Shown here: piece by piece, positions 15,707-23,428 of the stretch | Layout: every line of letters begins with the position of its first letter | How positions within the stretch are numbered: position 1 is the first letter of the stretch | Assembly: GCF_003002095.1 (NCBI RefSeq) | Contig: NZ_PVZC01000012.1 | Span: 1 to 64,000 of the forward strand | Direction of reading: 5' to 3' | Length of the DNA stretch: 64,000 nucleotides | Source: Allonocardiopsis opalescens | GTDB lineage: Bacteria > Actinomycetota > Actinomycetes > Streptosporangiales > Streptosporangiaceae | Program-made: the position numbers and the translations under genes | The notes under the pieces: generated by a model | The model's input: only the letters and a program-made list of their open reading frames with translations | Told to the model about the DNA's origin: nothing | Database searches by the model: none

Positions 15707-16085
15707 ACGGATTCCGATCGACCACATCCATGACTCGGCCGTCCTCACAGTCGACCTGAGCGACGCGACGGTCCGCGGCATGGAGGTGCGTCTCACCGAC
15801 GCCACCCGAGCCTTCCTCGTCCGGCTCGGATGGACACCGCCGAGCGGCGTCGCCCTGGTTGTATCCGACTCACCGAAGATGATCCGGGAGACCCTGTGCG
15901 TCGCTCAGACCCGGATTGGCAACAGCCCACTGGACCCTGACCGGCGGCGGGAGCACGTGGAGCGCCTCGGTCGGCTGATCGCCGAGTGCGATCGACACCG
16001 GCCGCTCGGCGCGGACGGCGCACACGGTGACCTGCACACGCCCACCTGCGGATGCCAGGAGACCGACCATGTTCGCCCGCGCTGA
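15699..16085 (+). CDS. Hypothetical protein, 128 aa
   Basis: ATG overlaps the previous gene by 8 bases. An alpha/beta N-terminus (SAVLTVDLSDATVRGMEVRL) and a CGCQ near the end. No family recognised. Confidence 0.55.
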   Translation: MAERIPIDHIHDSAVLTVDLSDATVRGMEVRLTDATRAFLVRLGWTPPSGVALVVSDSPKMIRETLCVAQTRIGNSPLDPDRRREHVERLGRLIAECDRHRPLGADGAHGDLHTPTCGCQETDHVRPR

Positions 16086-16443
16086 CTGCGTGTTCTGCGC
16101 AATCGAGGCTGGCGACGCCCCCGCCAAGATCGTGGCCCGCTGGCTCGACGCCATCGCGTTCACACCCCTCAACCCCGTCACCCCCGGCCACACCCTCGTC
16201 ATCCCGCGCGTCCACGTGCCCGACGCCGTCACCGACCCCGCCGTCACGGCAGCGACCATGCATCGGGCCGCTGGGTTCGCGCACGAGGCGTTCGACCACT
16301 GCAACCTGATCACTAGCGTTGGTGAACCAGCCACCCAGACGGTGTTCCATCTGCACATTCATGTTGTTCCGCGAACGGCGGGCGATGGGTTGCTGCTGCC
16401 GTGGACGCCGCAGCACGCTGCTCGCTACCTCACCCAGGACTGA
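16069..16443 (+). CDS. HIT-family nucleotide hydrolase, 124 aa
   Basis: Histidine-triad protein: CVFCAIEAGDAPAKIVARW at the start, PGHTLVIPRVHV in the middle and the catalytic triad FHLHIHVVPR (H-x-H-x-H). HIT enzymes cleave nucleoside phosphoramidates or dinucleoside polyphosphates, and some sense adenylated signals. Overlaps its neighbour by 17 bases. It sits two genes before a SLOG-fold protein, which binds nucleotides. Confidence 0.9.
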   Translation: MFARADCVFCAIEAGDAPAKIVARWLDAIAFTPLNPVTPGHTLVIPRVHVPDAVTDPAVTAATMHRAAGFAHEAFDHCNLITSVGEPATQTVFHLHIHVVPRTAGDGLLLPWTPQHAARYLTQD

Positions 16444-16445
16444 CC

Positions 16446-16598
16446 GTGGCGACCAGGGATGATCTGCGGTGCCTACGGTGGCCCCTCGGCGTCGTCTGCC
16501 ACCTCGACATGCGCCTCCGCTGCCGCAACCGGGCGGTGTGCTGGCTCCACGACACCCTCCAGCGGCTAGCCGCACACGTGGGGATGTGGCGGATGTGA
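16446..16598 (+). CDS. Short Cys-rich protein, 50 aa
   Basis: GTG two bases after the HIT stop. Cys residues at CLRW, VVCHL, LRCRN and AVCWL suggest metal binding. It shares a GTGA overlap with the SLOG gene. Confidence 0.5.
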   Translation: MATRDDLRCLRWPLGVVCHLDMRLRCRNRAVCWLHDTLQRLAAHVGMWRM

Positions 16599-17014
16599 CC
16601 GGTACGCTGCGCATCCTCGTGACCGGGTCCCGCACCTGGGGCACCCGCCCCAGCCCGAACGGCCCCGTACCCGACCAGCGGCAGCACGACCGACTCGTGG
16701 AAGCGCTCCGCTGCGCCGCGAAAGGCGCCCAACGCCCGGTGTTGGTGGTGGGGGACTGCCCGACCGGGGCCGACGCCATCGCCACCCGATACGCGCGCCG
16801 CTGGGGGTGGCGGGTGGAGGTGCACACCGCCCTGTGGGGTGTCTACGGCTCCCATGCTGGGCCGCGCCGCAACGCGGAGATGGTGCGCGCGGGCGCCGAC
16901 ATCTGCCTCGTGTTCCTCAACGAGCTGAACGGCAAGCCGTCGCGCGGAACCCGGAACTGCATGAGGCTCGCCCGCGAAGCCGGGATCAAGACCAAGGCGT
17001 GGGAGGCGACGTGA
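16595..17014 (+). CDS. SLOG/DUF2493-like nucleotide-binding protein, 139 aa
   Basis: Rossmann-like SLOG protein: LRILVTGSRTWG (first strand and nucleotide loop), LVVGDCPTGADAIATRYAR (GD-x-x-x-GAD signature), and a final CLVFLNELNGKPSRGTRNC strand-loop-helix. Such proteins bind NAD-derived or other nucleotide ligands; phage copies are common and mostly uncharacterised. Coupled to the XRE regulator by GTGA. Confidence 0.85.
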   Translation: MTGTLRILVTGSRTWGTRPSPNGPVPDQRQHDRLVEALRCAAKGAQRPVLVVGDCPTGADAIATRYARRWGWRVEVHTALWGVYGSHAGPRRNAEMVRAGADICLVFLNELNGKPSRGTRNCMRLAREAGIKTKAWEAT

Positions 17015-17286
17015 CAGCGACGAAAAAGGCGATTGGGATGTCATCAGTTGCGGACCGGATCCGCGCTCGTTTGGGGGTCCGACGTGACCTCCCCGACCCG
17101 GCGCAGCGCCGGGCGATCCGCCAAGCGGCCGGACTGTCACAGCAGGAACTTGCTGATGCCATCGGCGTTACCCGCCAGGCCGTCAGCAACTGGGAGTCAG
17201 GGATTCGAACGCCTCGTGGGGCTGCCCTGGACCGGTACGTCGATGCCATCCGGACACTCCGAGAACTGGGAAGCGAAGACCTGTGA
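17011..17286 (+). CDS. XRE-family DNA-binding protein, 91 aa
   Basis: The Cro/CI-type helix-turn-helix is clear: RRAIRQAAGLSQQELADAIG then VTRQAVSNWESGIRTPRG. No C-terminal effector domain. Encoded inside an overlapping run rather than facing a promoter, so it may be a component of a small system instead of the main lysogeny repressor. Confidence 0.88.
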   Translation: MTATKKAIGMSSVADRIRARLGVRRDLPDPAQRRAIRQAAGLSQQELADAIGVTRQAVSNWESGIRTPRGAALDRYVDAIRTLRELGSEDL

Positions 17287-17465
17287 TCATCACAGTTCGC
17301 ATCCTCGGCACCGAGGTCATGGCCCTGGACCTCACCACCCACCAGGACGACTCGGCGGCACGGGAGCACGCCGAGTTCGGGTTCAGCGGCGGGTCCGGCG
17401 GCCAGTACGACATCGACTATCGGGACACCAGCGAAGACGTCCACGCACGGGGGAGGACACAGTGA
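17283..17465 (+). CDS. Hypothetical protein, 60 aa
   Basis: GTG overlapping the XRE stop. Beta-hairpin start (IITVRILGTEVMALDLTT) and Gly/Ser-rich end. Resembles short actinophage proteins; function unknown. Confidence 0.55.
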   Translation: MIITVRILGTEVMALDLTTHQDDSAAREHAEFGFSGGSGGQYDIDYRDTSEDVHARGRTQ

Positions 17466-17659
17466 TCCCGCAACCCAAGTACACCCTCCGCGAAGCCCGC
17501 CAGGAACTCGCGCGCCGCGAATGCAACGCCAACGGCCACGACTTCACCCCCATCACCCCTGCGTACAGCCCCGACCCGGTGCGGTTCGTCTGCGGAAACT
17601 GTGGACGAAGCTGGCAGGTCACGGAGGCTCAGACCACCGGGGGAGGACACAGTGAGTGA
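17462..17659 (+). CDS. Small zinc-finger protein, 65 aa
   Basis: YTLREARQELARRECNANGH then FVCGNCGRSWQV: a His/Cys set fitting one zinc ribbon. GTGA coupling. Unknown role. Confidence 0.6.
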   Translation: MIPQPKYTLREARQELARRECNANGHDFTPITPAYSPDPVRFVCGNCGRSWQVTEAQTTGGGHSE

Positions 17660-18368
17660 CGCAGCGGCCGACGCCGCATACCAGCACCTCCAGCAGTTGA
17701 GGGAGCGCATCCCACAGCTCCGCGCCTCCACCACCGCCGGCACCGTGCAGCGCCGCCGCAGCGACCTCACACCCACCCAACTCGCACGGCAGGGTGAGGC
17801 GCACCTAGACGAGCGGTGGGAGCGGGCCGCGAACGCCGCCCGCGGCGTCAGCGCCCTCGGCGCGTCCCCGGCCCCGGTGGACCTGACGGTGCTGGACACG
17901 ATCCGGGAGATCGCCCGCAGCCTCAGCCAGATGGTGCAGACGGTCCACGACCGGTTTGGGCTCGGCCACTGGACTCCCGGACGGCCCGAGGGACACGGCG
18001 ATGAGCGCACCGGGGGCATGTCGGGGGAGATCCCACGCCTGCTCCACCTGCTGAGCAAGGTCGCGTCCGACCCGGATCTCGCTCACTACGTCGCGGACGA
18101 GACGAGGCGCCTTAACCGACTCGCAGCCATCGCCCTCGGGGAGGGCGAGCAGGTGAAGCGACTCGACGGCCGCTGCCCCTACTGCGGCGCGAAGAGCTTG
18201 AAGGTCTTTGTGGACCGCGAACTCGTGATGTGCGTGAACACCGGATGCCGCTGCACCCGCACAACCTGCCGCTGCCAAGACGAAGATCGGCCCCGGCGCC
18301 ACACCTGGTCCCGCGCCGAGTGGGATGCGCTCGCCGACACACTCAACGCCACCAACACCGCCGCCTGA
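17652..18368 (+). CDS. Hypothetical protein with C-terminal zinc finger, 238 aa
   Basis: Long helical N-terminal region (residues 1-165), then CPYCGAKSLKVFVDRELVMC followed by CRCTRTTCRC, a Cys-rich finger, and a final HTWSRAEWDALADTL helix. This pattern recurs in actinophage proteins of unknown function. GTG start overlaps the previous gene. Confidence 0.65.
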   Translation: MSDAAADAAYQHLQQLRERIPQLRASTTAGTVQRRRSDLTPTQLARQGEAHLDERWERAANAARGVSALGASPAPVDLTVLDTIREIARSLSQMVQTVHDRFGLGHWTPGRPEGHGDERTGGMSGEIPRLLHLLSKVASDPDLAHYVADETRRLNRLAAIALGEGEQVKRLDGRCPYCGAKSLKVFVDRELVMCVNTGCRCTRTTCRCQDEDRPRRHTWSRAEWDALADTLNATNTAA

Positions 18369-18382
18369 ACAGGAGCACCCGC

Positions 18383-18670
18383 ATGGACCGTCGCCCGCAC
18401 ACGAACCCGCCGACCTGCCCCATCTGCAACGCCCCAGTTGACGCCAGCACGGAGCGCCCCGGCTACTTCGTCGTTTCGCTCCAGGGAACCCAGGGAACCC
18501 ACGTCGGCACCCTCGACCAGATCCCCCTTGGCCCGAACGACAAGGTCACCCCGGCCCCTGACCTCACGAGGTACGAACTCGAACCGTGCGGCAACGTCCT
18601 CGAAGGACTCAACGCAAGGCGGTTCAGGGAGGCGCTGGCGGTCCACCGCACAGAAAGCCCGCAGCACTAG
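18383..18670 (+). CDS. Hypothetical protein, 95 aa
   Basis: CAGGAG upstream of the ATG. CPICNAP near residue 11 is a half zinc motif; the rest is beta-rich. Unknown. Confidence 0.55.
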   Translation: MDRRPHTNPPTCPICNAPVDASTERPGYFVVSLQGTQGTHVGTLDQIPLGPNDKVTPAPDLTRYELEPCGNVLEGLNARRFREALAVHRTESPQH

Positions 18671-18694
18671 CACCACCTGAACAGGAGAGGACCG

Positions 18695-19030
18695 ATGAGC
18701 GAGACACCCGTGTGGGCTGGAGACGCTGAAAGCGACAACTGGCGGGCCCTCGTCAAGGAAGAAGTCGACGCGTGCCTGAAGTGGGCGCGCAGCGTCGGCA
18801 TCACCGAACCATCCATAGTCCGTGTCCTCATCACCCAGGACGAGACTGGAGCCCTCACCGCTCTGGTTGAGTCCTACGCCACTGGCGACAACGGAACGTG
18901 GTTTCCCGCCGCAAGCTCTACAGGCTCCCAACGTGTCACCCGGAGCCTGCCGGTGAATTCGCTGCCGCCGATCCCGACCGTTGAAGGGCTCGCCCAGTAC
19001 GCCGACATCCTCCCGGAGCTGTGCACATGA
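18695..19030 (+). CDS. Hypothetical protein, 111 aa
   Basis: CAGGAGAGG precedes ATG. Soluble alpha/beta (SIVRVLITQDETGALTALVE). Coupled by ATGA to the next gene. Unknown. Confidence 0.55.
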   Translation: MSETPVWAGDAESDNWRALVKEEVDACLKWARSVGITEPSIVRVLITQDETGALTALVESYATGDNGTWFPAASSTGSQRVTRSLPVNSLPPIPTVEGLAQYADILPELCT

Positions 19031-19434
19031 CCATCACCGACTTCCTGTATGCGCGGCTGGCCGAGGACGAAGACACGGCCCTCACCGCCGCTGGCGGCTC
19101 CATGTACCAGCACGGCCGGTGGTCACTGCGGCCCACCTCGGACGGCGCCGATGTGCTGACCAGGGGCTTCTACGTGATTCTGTCCGACGAGCTGCCGGAG
19201 GTGGCCGCCCACGTCGTCCGTCACCACCCCGACCGTGTGCTCGCCGAGGTCAAGGTCAAGCGGCAGATTCTCGCCGAGTACGAAGCGGCCATTCGAGATG
19301 ACCGAGACATCGTGAACGACGAGTGGGTCAGCGGCCAGAACCAAGGCGCTGTCAACGCCCTCAAACCGGTCATTCACCTTCTCGCCGCCGTCTACCGCGA
19401 CCACCCCGACTACCAGAAGGACTGGACGCCATGA
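19027..19434 (+). CDS. DUF6221-like phage protein, 135 aa
   Basis: TDFLYARLAEDEDTA at the N-terminus, HHPDRVLAEVKVKRQILAEY in the middle and LAAVYRDHPDY at the end match the common Streptomyces-phage DUF6221 pattern. Function unknown. ATG chosen for the ATGA overlap. Confidence 0.7.
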   Translation: MTITDFLYARLAEDEDTALTAAGGSMYQHGRWSLRPTSDGADVLTRGFYVILSDELPEVAAHVVRHHPDRVLAEVKVKRQILAEYEAAIRDDRDIVNDEWVSGQNQGAVNALKPVIHLLAAVYRDHPDYQKDWTP

Positions 19435-19739
19435 GCGGCGGCAGCCACAACTACCTGTGCTGGACCTCCGACCTCGAAGAACTCACCCAGAAGCAGACCG
19501 CCCTCCGCGAAATGGCCGACGACCTCGCCGCCCTTGGCTACGCAGACGACGCCGCCCGAGAAACCGAAGAACTACTCGTCATGCTCCGCCAATGGCAGAA
19601 CCGGGCAGAGGTCCGCATCCGGCGACTGTCCGAGGTGTGGCGGGCCCTGGAGTGGTGGCACAGCGACGACATCAACGAAGACGCCTTCCGCGAAGCCCTC
19701 ACCAAGTACCGAGGCGATGCCCAACGGAGCCCGTCATGA
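19431..19739 (+). CDS. Hypothetical protein, 102 aa
   Basis: MSGGSHNYLCWTSDLEELTQ followed by long helices. Start coupled by ATGA, and the end coupled to the next gene. Short proteins opening SGGSxNYLC recur in phages; no function known. Confidence 0.6.
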   Translation: MSGGSHNYLCWTSDLEELTQKQTALREMADDLAALGYADDAARETEELLVMLRQWQNRAEVRIRRLSEVWRALEWWHSDDINEDAFREALTKYRGDAQRSPS

Positions 19740-20167
19740 CCGTGCACGCCCGCACCATGCTCACCTGGTCCGTACTCATCGCAGCCGCAGCCATCCTGGG
19801 GACGGTCATGTCCCGCCTCCCCGAATGGGTGCACACCAGCCTGCTCTGGGCCGTAGTCGCTGGCATCACCCTCGCCATCGCCCTCCGCCTCCCCGGACTC
19901 CTGACCGTGCTCAACCTGACCACCGTCATACCGCCACTCGCAGGCTTCGCCATCCTCGCCATGGGGGCGATCAGAGGCGGATACGGCCCCGAACTGGTGC
20001 CATTCGCCGGAGTGGCGGCCTACACCGCACTCCTCGCGGCGTACTGGAAAACCAAGGCAACGCAATCGTCCACCCAAACGGACACCGACGCACGAAAAGC
20101 TCAAGTCTCCACCGGCAGCGACAAACCGAACGCAGAATCCACTGACAAATCCACGGAGCAACGGTGA
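19736..20167 (+). CDS. Membrane protein with about four TM segments, 143 aa
   Basis: Hydrophobic stretches at about 8-27 (LTWSVLIAAAAILGTVM), 33-55 (LLWAVVAGITLAIALRL), 60-80 and 88-104, then a Ser/Thr/Lys-rich soluble tail. ATGA-coupled. No family recognised. Confidence 0.6.
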   Translation: MTVHARTMLTWSVLIAAAAILGTVMSRLPEWVHTSLLWAVVAGITLAIALRLPGLLTVLNLTTVIPPLAGFAILAMGAIRGGYGPELVPFAGVAAYTALLAAYWKTKATQSSTQTDTDARKAQVSTGSDKPNAESTDKSTEQR

Positions 20168-20487
20168 GACTCCCACCCCGGCCCGGATGCCGCCTCCACG
20201 GACCCACCTGCACCACACCATGGGGCTACGACCCCGCCCACACCGACAGCCGCCGCCCCTACACCATCCACGAACTCGCCAACCGCGAAGCCATGCCCCA
20301 CCGCTACGCCTACCCGACCGTGGACGACTACCTCGCTGGCTGGAAGCTCTGGCTCGCCCTCCGCCGCGACTGGCAGCTCAACCCCGGCGAAGCGCGGATC
20401 CGCTTCGAAGGTGTCGCCGCGCGGCTCGGGTTCACCGGCCGCACCCTGGATGAGATCGCCGAAGAAGCCATCGCGAGGCACACATGA
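20164..20487 (+). CDS. Hypothetical protein, 107 aa
   Basis: GTG start overlapping the preceding TGA. Basic N-terminus, then Trp-rich helices (YLAGWKLWLALRRDWQLNPG). Not recognised. Confidence 0.5.
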   Translation: MRLPPRPGCRLHGPTCTTPWGYDPAHTDSRRPYTIHELANREAMPHRYAYPTVDDYLAGWKLWLALRRDWQLNPGEARIRFEGVAARLGFTGRTLDEIAEEAIARHT

Positions 20488-20786
20488 CCGAATTGGCCGA
20501 GCAGTATCGCATCGTCCTCAACGGCGGCCCACTCGACCAGGCCACCCACACCACCAACCAACTACCCGACGTCCTATACGCCCTGGAATGGCCCGCAAGC
20601 CACATGACCAAATTCCGCGCCGACTACAACGAGAACCCAGACTGTGGCATCCAGGGGTGGGGTATCCACCAATACGTTCGGCAGCAGACAGACCAACCAG
20701 TCGGTCCAACGACCTACACCTACCGCCGACACGGGGTCAGCAGCCGCTGGATACCGTTCCGCGCGATCCTCGGCGTAGGGCTGTAG
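20484..20786 (+). CDS. Hypothetical protein, 100 aa
   Basis: ATGA-coupled. Contains YRIVLNGGPLDQATH followed by YTYRR; resembles short beta-rich phage proteins. Unknown. Confidence 0.5.
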   Translation: MTELAEQYRIVLNGGPLDQATHTTNQLPDVLYALEWPASHMTKFRADYNENPDCGIQGWGIHQYVRQQTDQPVGPTTYTYRRHGVSSRWIPFRAILGVGL

Positions 20787-21023
20787 ATGGCCGACGACTG
20801 GGCGCTGACCGCCGCCGAAATCGCCACCGAACTCGACATCAAACGATCCACCGTCGACTCATGGGTTCACCGGGGCCACATCACCGCTATCCCCGGCACC
20901 TGGCCGAAGAAGTATCGGATGAGCGAGGTGTACGAGGCCGAGAAGCAGCGCCGCGACAACGAAGCACGGACCCGCCGCAACATCACACGTCGGAATGACA
21001 TGACAAACGCCACGACATGCTAA
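20787..21023 (+). CDS. Small HTH DNA-binding protein, 78 aa
   Basis: LTAAEIATELDIKRSTVDSW then VHRGHITAIPGTWPKKYRMS: a MerR/excisionase-type winged helix with basic C-terminal tail. Last gene before the packaging module and followed by a terminator, so it may control the late genes; that role is inferred from place only. Confidence 0.7.
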   Translation: MADDWALTAAEIATELDIKRSTVDSWVHRGHITAIPGTWPKKYRMSEVYEAEKQRRDNEARTRRNITRRNDMTNATTC

Positions 21024-21057
21024 TATCGGCTGCAAGATCTTGAACAGCAGCGAAGCC

Positions 21058-21091
21058 ATGCCCGGAGAGCCCAACGGCCCCGGGCATTTTT
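21058..21091 (+). terminator. Rho-independent terminator before the late genes
   Basis: ATGCCCGG / CCGGGCAT stem with a 14-base loop and five T. A TAATAT hexamer at 21021 could be a -10 element giving a short RNA that ends here. Confidence 0.75.
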
Positions 21092-21206
21092 CGTGCCCGC
21101 CCCACCTCCACGCGTGCCTCCAGGGGCGGGCACCCAGACCCTCACTGTGGCGGTGAGGCGGGGGAGAAGGCCGCCCGGGAACGCTCACACCCGGGCGGCC
21201 ACACCC

Positions 21207-21557
21207 CTACTCTCCCTTGGACGTCGGCGGCTGCTTCCCGCTCGACATCCAACCCCGGCCGCGCCCCTCATCCAGGCTGTAGAACGCGCCCACAACCAGC
21301 ATCACCCCGACGGCGATAGCCGCCACCGCGTGCTGCAACACACCAGCCCCAGGCCCCGAACACGCGCTCAACAGCGACGTGCTCGGCGCGAACGCCGACC
21401 CGCACCCCTCACTCGGCTCACTCGGCACCAACCCCATCACCAACCCGCCGATGATGAGCGCAACCCCCACCACGATCACAACACGACCAGCCAGCGTCAC
21501 AACGCCCTCCCACACAGCGAACCCGCGCCGCGCCCCCGCCGCGAACCCAACGCACAT
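21207..21557 (-). CDS. Small membrane protein with paired Cys, 116 aa
   Basis: Leftward gene in a rightward region. TM segment about residues 20-42 (LAGRVVIVVGVALIIGGLVM), an exposed stretch with two Cys (CGSAF and SACSG), a second TM (AVAAIAVGVMLVVGAFYSL) and a basic tail. This architecture is common in actinomycete membrane proteins. The other strand has long frames with low-complexity His/Arg/Pro content and is rejected as coding. Confidence 0.6.
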   Translation of the reverse strand: MCVGFAAGARRGFAVWEGVVTLAGRVVIVVGVALIIGGLVMGLVPSEPSEGCGSAFAPSTSLLSACSGPGAGVLQHAVAAIAVGVMLVVGAFYSLDEGRGRGWMSSGKQPPTSKGE

Positions 21558-21606
21558 GAGACGCGCAACCCACCGGACCGGACGACACCCAGGAGGTGAG
21601 CCGGTT

Positions 21607-22134
21607 GTGCCCGCACCACTCCCCGCCCAGAAACGCGCCGCGATCCTCGCAGACATCCAAGCCGGCGAACTCTCCCGCAACGCCATAGCCCGCAAACACA
21701 AAGTCAGCGTCGGCACCGTCACCAACATCGCCAACAAGGCCGGTTTGACCACCGCCTTTGACCGATCAGGCGTCGAAAAGGCCACGCGTGCGCGCGTCGC
21801 CGACGCTGCTGCGGTGCGGGCTGAGGTGTCGCGGAAGTTCCTGGACCGCGCCAACGAGATGCTTGATCAGATGCACGAGCCGCACCTGGTCTTCAACTTC
21901 GGCGGCAAGGACAACGACTACAACGAGCGCATCCTGAGCCGGCCGCCAACGACGGATCTGCGGAACCTGATGACGTCGGCGGCGGTCGCCATCGACAAGC
22001 ACCTGAAGATCGAGTCGTCTGGTAAGGACCCGAACGCGGACGCCGCAGCTTCGATGCTCGGGACCCTCCGCACGGCTTTGGAGGGTGCGGCGGATCGGCT
22101 GCGCGACGACACTGCGACCGAAGATGGATCTTGA
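21607..22134 (+). CDS. terS: Terminase small subunit (putative), 175 aa
   Basis: GTG 10 bases after AGGAGG. An N-terminal helix-turn-helix (SRNAIARKHKVSVGTVTNIA) for recognising the packaging site is followed by helices for oligomer formation and a C-terminal acidic tail. It directly overlaps the large terminase gene, the standard position. Assignment rests on HTH plus context. Confidence 0.75.
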   Translation: MPAPLPAQKRAAILADIQAGELSRNAIARKHKVSVGTVTNIANKAGLTTAFDRSGVEKATRARVADAAAVRAEVSRKFLDRANEMLDQMHEPHLVFNFGGKDNDYNERILSRPPTTDLRNLMTSAAVAIDKHLKIESSGKDPNADAAASMLGTLRTALEGAADRLRDDTATEDGS

Positions 22135-23410
22135 CCGTGTCACTCGGATCATGTCCCCGGCGCAGATCCGGTCGATCGTGGATTCGCTGTCGACTCCGCA
22201 GATCGCATTGTGGTGCGGGGCGGTCAGCTCCGGGAAGACCATCGCTTCGCTGCTGGCATTCCTGATCGCGATTACCCAGGCCCCAGACCGGGGCCTGATC
22301 GTCATCGTCGGCCGGACGCTCCAAACGATCGAGCGGAACATTCTTGACCCGCTCCAGAGCGTGGAACTGTTCGGTGTCGTGGCGTTGCAGGTGCACCACA
22401 CCACCGGGTCCACCACGGCGGTAATCCTTGGCCGGACTGTGCACCTGGTGGGCGCCAGCGACGCCCGTGCGGAGTCCCGCATCCGGGGCGCGACCATCGC
22501 GCTCGCCTACTGCGACGAGGCGACCCTCGTCCCGCAGAGCTTCTGGATGATGCTGCTCAGCCGGCTCCGGGTGCCGGGCGCGAAACTGCTGGCGACCACG
22601 AACCCGGACAGCCGGTCGCACTGGCTCCGCAAGGAATTCATCCTCCGCGCGGGTGAGGTCGGGCTACGACACTTCCATTTCACCATCGACGACAACCCGA
22701 GCCTCGACCCGACCTATGTGGAACTGCTGAATGCCCAGTACACAGGACTCTGGTACAGGCGGTTCATCCTTGGCGAATGGTCCTTGGCGGCCGGCGCGGT
22801 CTTCGACATGTGGGACGAACAGCGCCATGTGGTCGATGACTTGCCGGGGATGACGCGGTGGTTGGCGTTGGGTGTCGACTATGGCACCACGAACCCGTTC
22901 GCGGCGTTGCTGCTCGGGTTGGGGTCGGATGGGTGCCTGTACCTGGCATCGGAGTGGCGGTGGGACTCCAAGGCCGAGAGCCGTCAGCTCACCGATATGG
23001 AGTACTCGCAGCGGGTCCGGGCGTGGCTCCAAACGGTTCCGATCCCGGGGGCGCCGGGGGTGGTTGGGCCAGTACCGGAGTGGTGGGTTGTTGACCCGTC
23101 CGCCGCCTCGTTCCGGGTGCAGTTGCACCGGGATGGGATCTCGGCGCGGTTGGGCGACAACGAGGTGATCCCTGGGCTTCGGGTGTTCGCGTCGCTGCTC
23201 GCGTCCGGCCAGTTGAAGGTGCACCGGTCGTGTGCAGGGCTGATCGATGAGGTGGCTGGCTACTCGTGGGATACCGCGAAGGCCGAGCGGGGTGAGGATG
23301 CCCCGGTGAAGGTTGATGACCATTCGCTGGATGCGGCCCGGTACGCGATCTACACCACTCGGAGTCTTTGGCTTCGTCAACTCCGTGACCCGAAGCTCGC
23401 CGCTGCCTGA
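22124..23410 (+). CDS. terL: Terminase large subunit, 428 aa
   Basis: DNA-packaging motor. ATPase: Walker A GAVSSGKT (residues 32-39) and Walker B LAYCDEAT (D131, E132), with the coupling motif LATTNPD near 157-162. RNase H-like nuclease: D252 (GVDYGTTNP), D324 (VVDPSAASF) and D404 (DHSLDAARYA) as metal ligands. Length is typical for siphovirus TerL. Overlaps terS by 11 bases. Confidence 0.95.
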   Translation: MDLDRVTRIMSPAQIRSIVDSLSTPQIALWCGAVSSGKTIASLLAFLIAITQAPDRGLIVIVGRTLQTIERNILDPLQSVELFGVVALQVHHTTGSTTAVILGRTVHLVGASDARAESRIRGATIALAYCDEATLVPQSFWMMLLSRLRVPGAKLLATTNPDSRSHWLRKEFILRAGEVGLRHFHFTIDDNPSLDPTYVELLNAQYTGLWYRRFILGEWSLAAGAVFDMWDEQRHVVDDLPGMTRWLALGVDYGTTNPFAALLLGLGSDGCLYLASEWRWDSKAESRQLTDMEYSQRVRAWLQTVPIPGAPGVVGPVPEWWVVDPSAASFRVQLHRDGISARLGDNEVIPGLRVFASLLASGQLKVHRSCAGLIDEVAGYSWDTAKAERGEDAPVKVDDHSLDAARYAIYTTRSLWLRQLRDPKLAAA

Positions 23411-23428
23411 CCGGATGGGGGTGGACTG

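Noticed and set aside
17195-17218. GGGATTCGAACGCC looks like the complement of a tRNA T-arm
   Set aside because: It lies within the XRE gene coding WESGIRTPRG, and no anticodon or acceptor arms surround it.
21093-21599. Rightward open frame before the terminase genes
   Set aside because: His/Arg/Pro/Thr-rich low-complexity translation. The leftward frame in the same place encodes a sensible two-TM protein.
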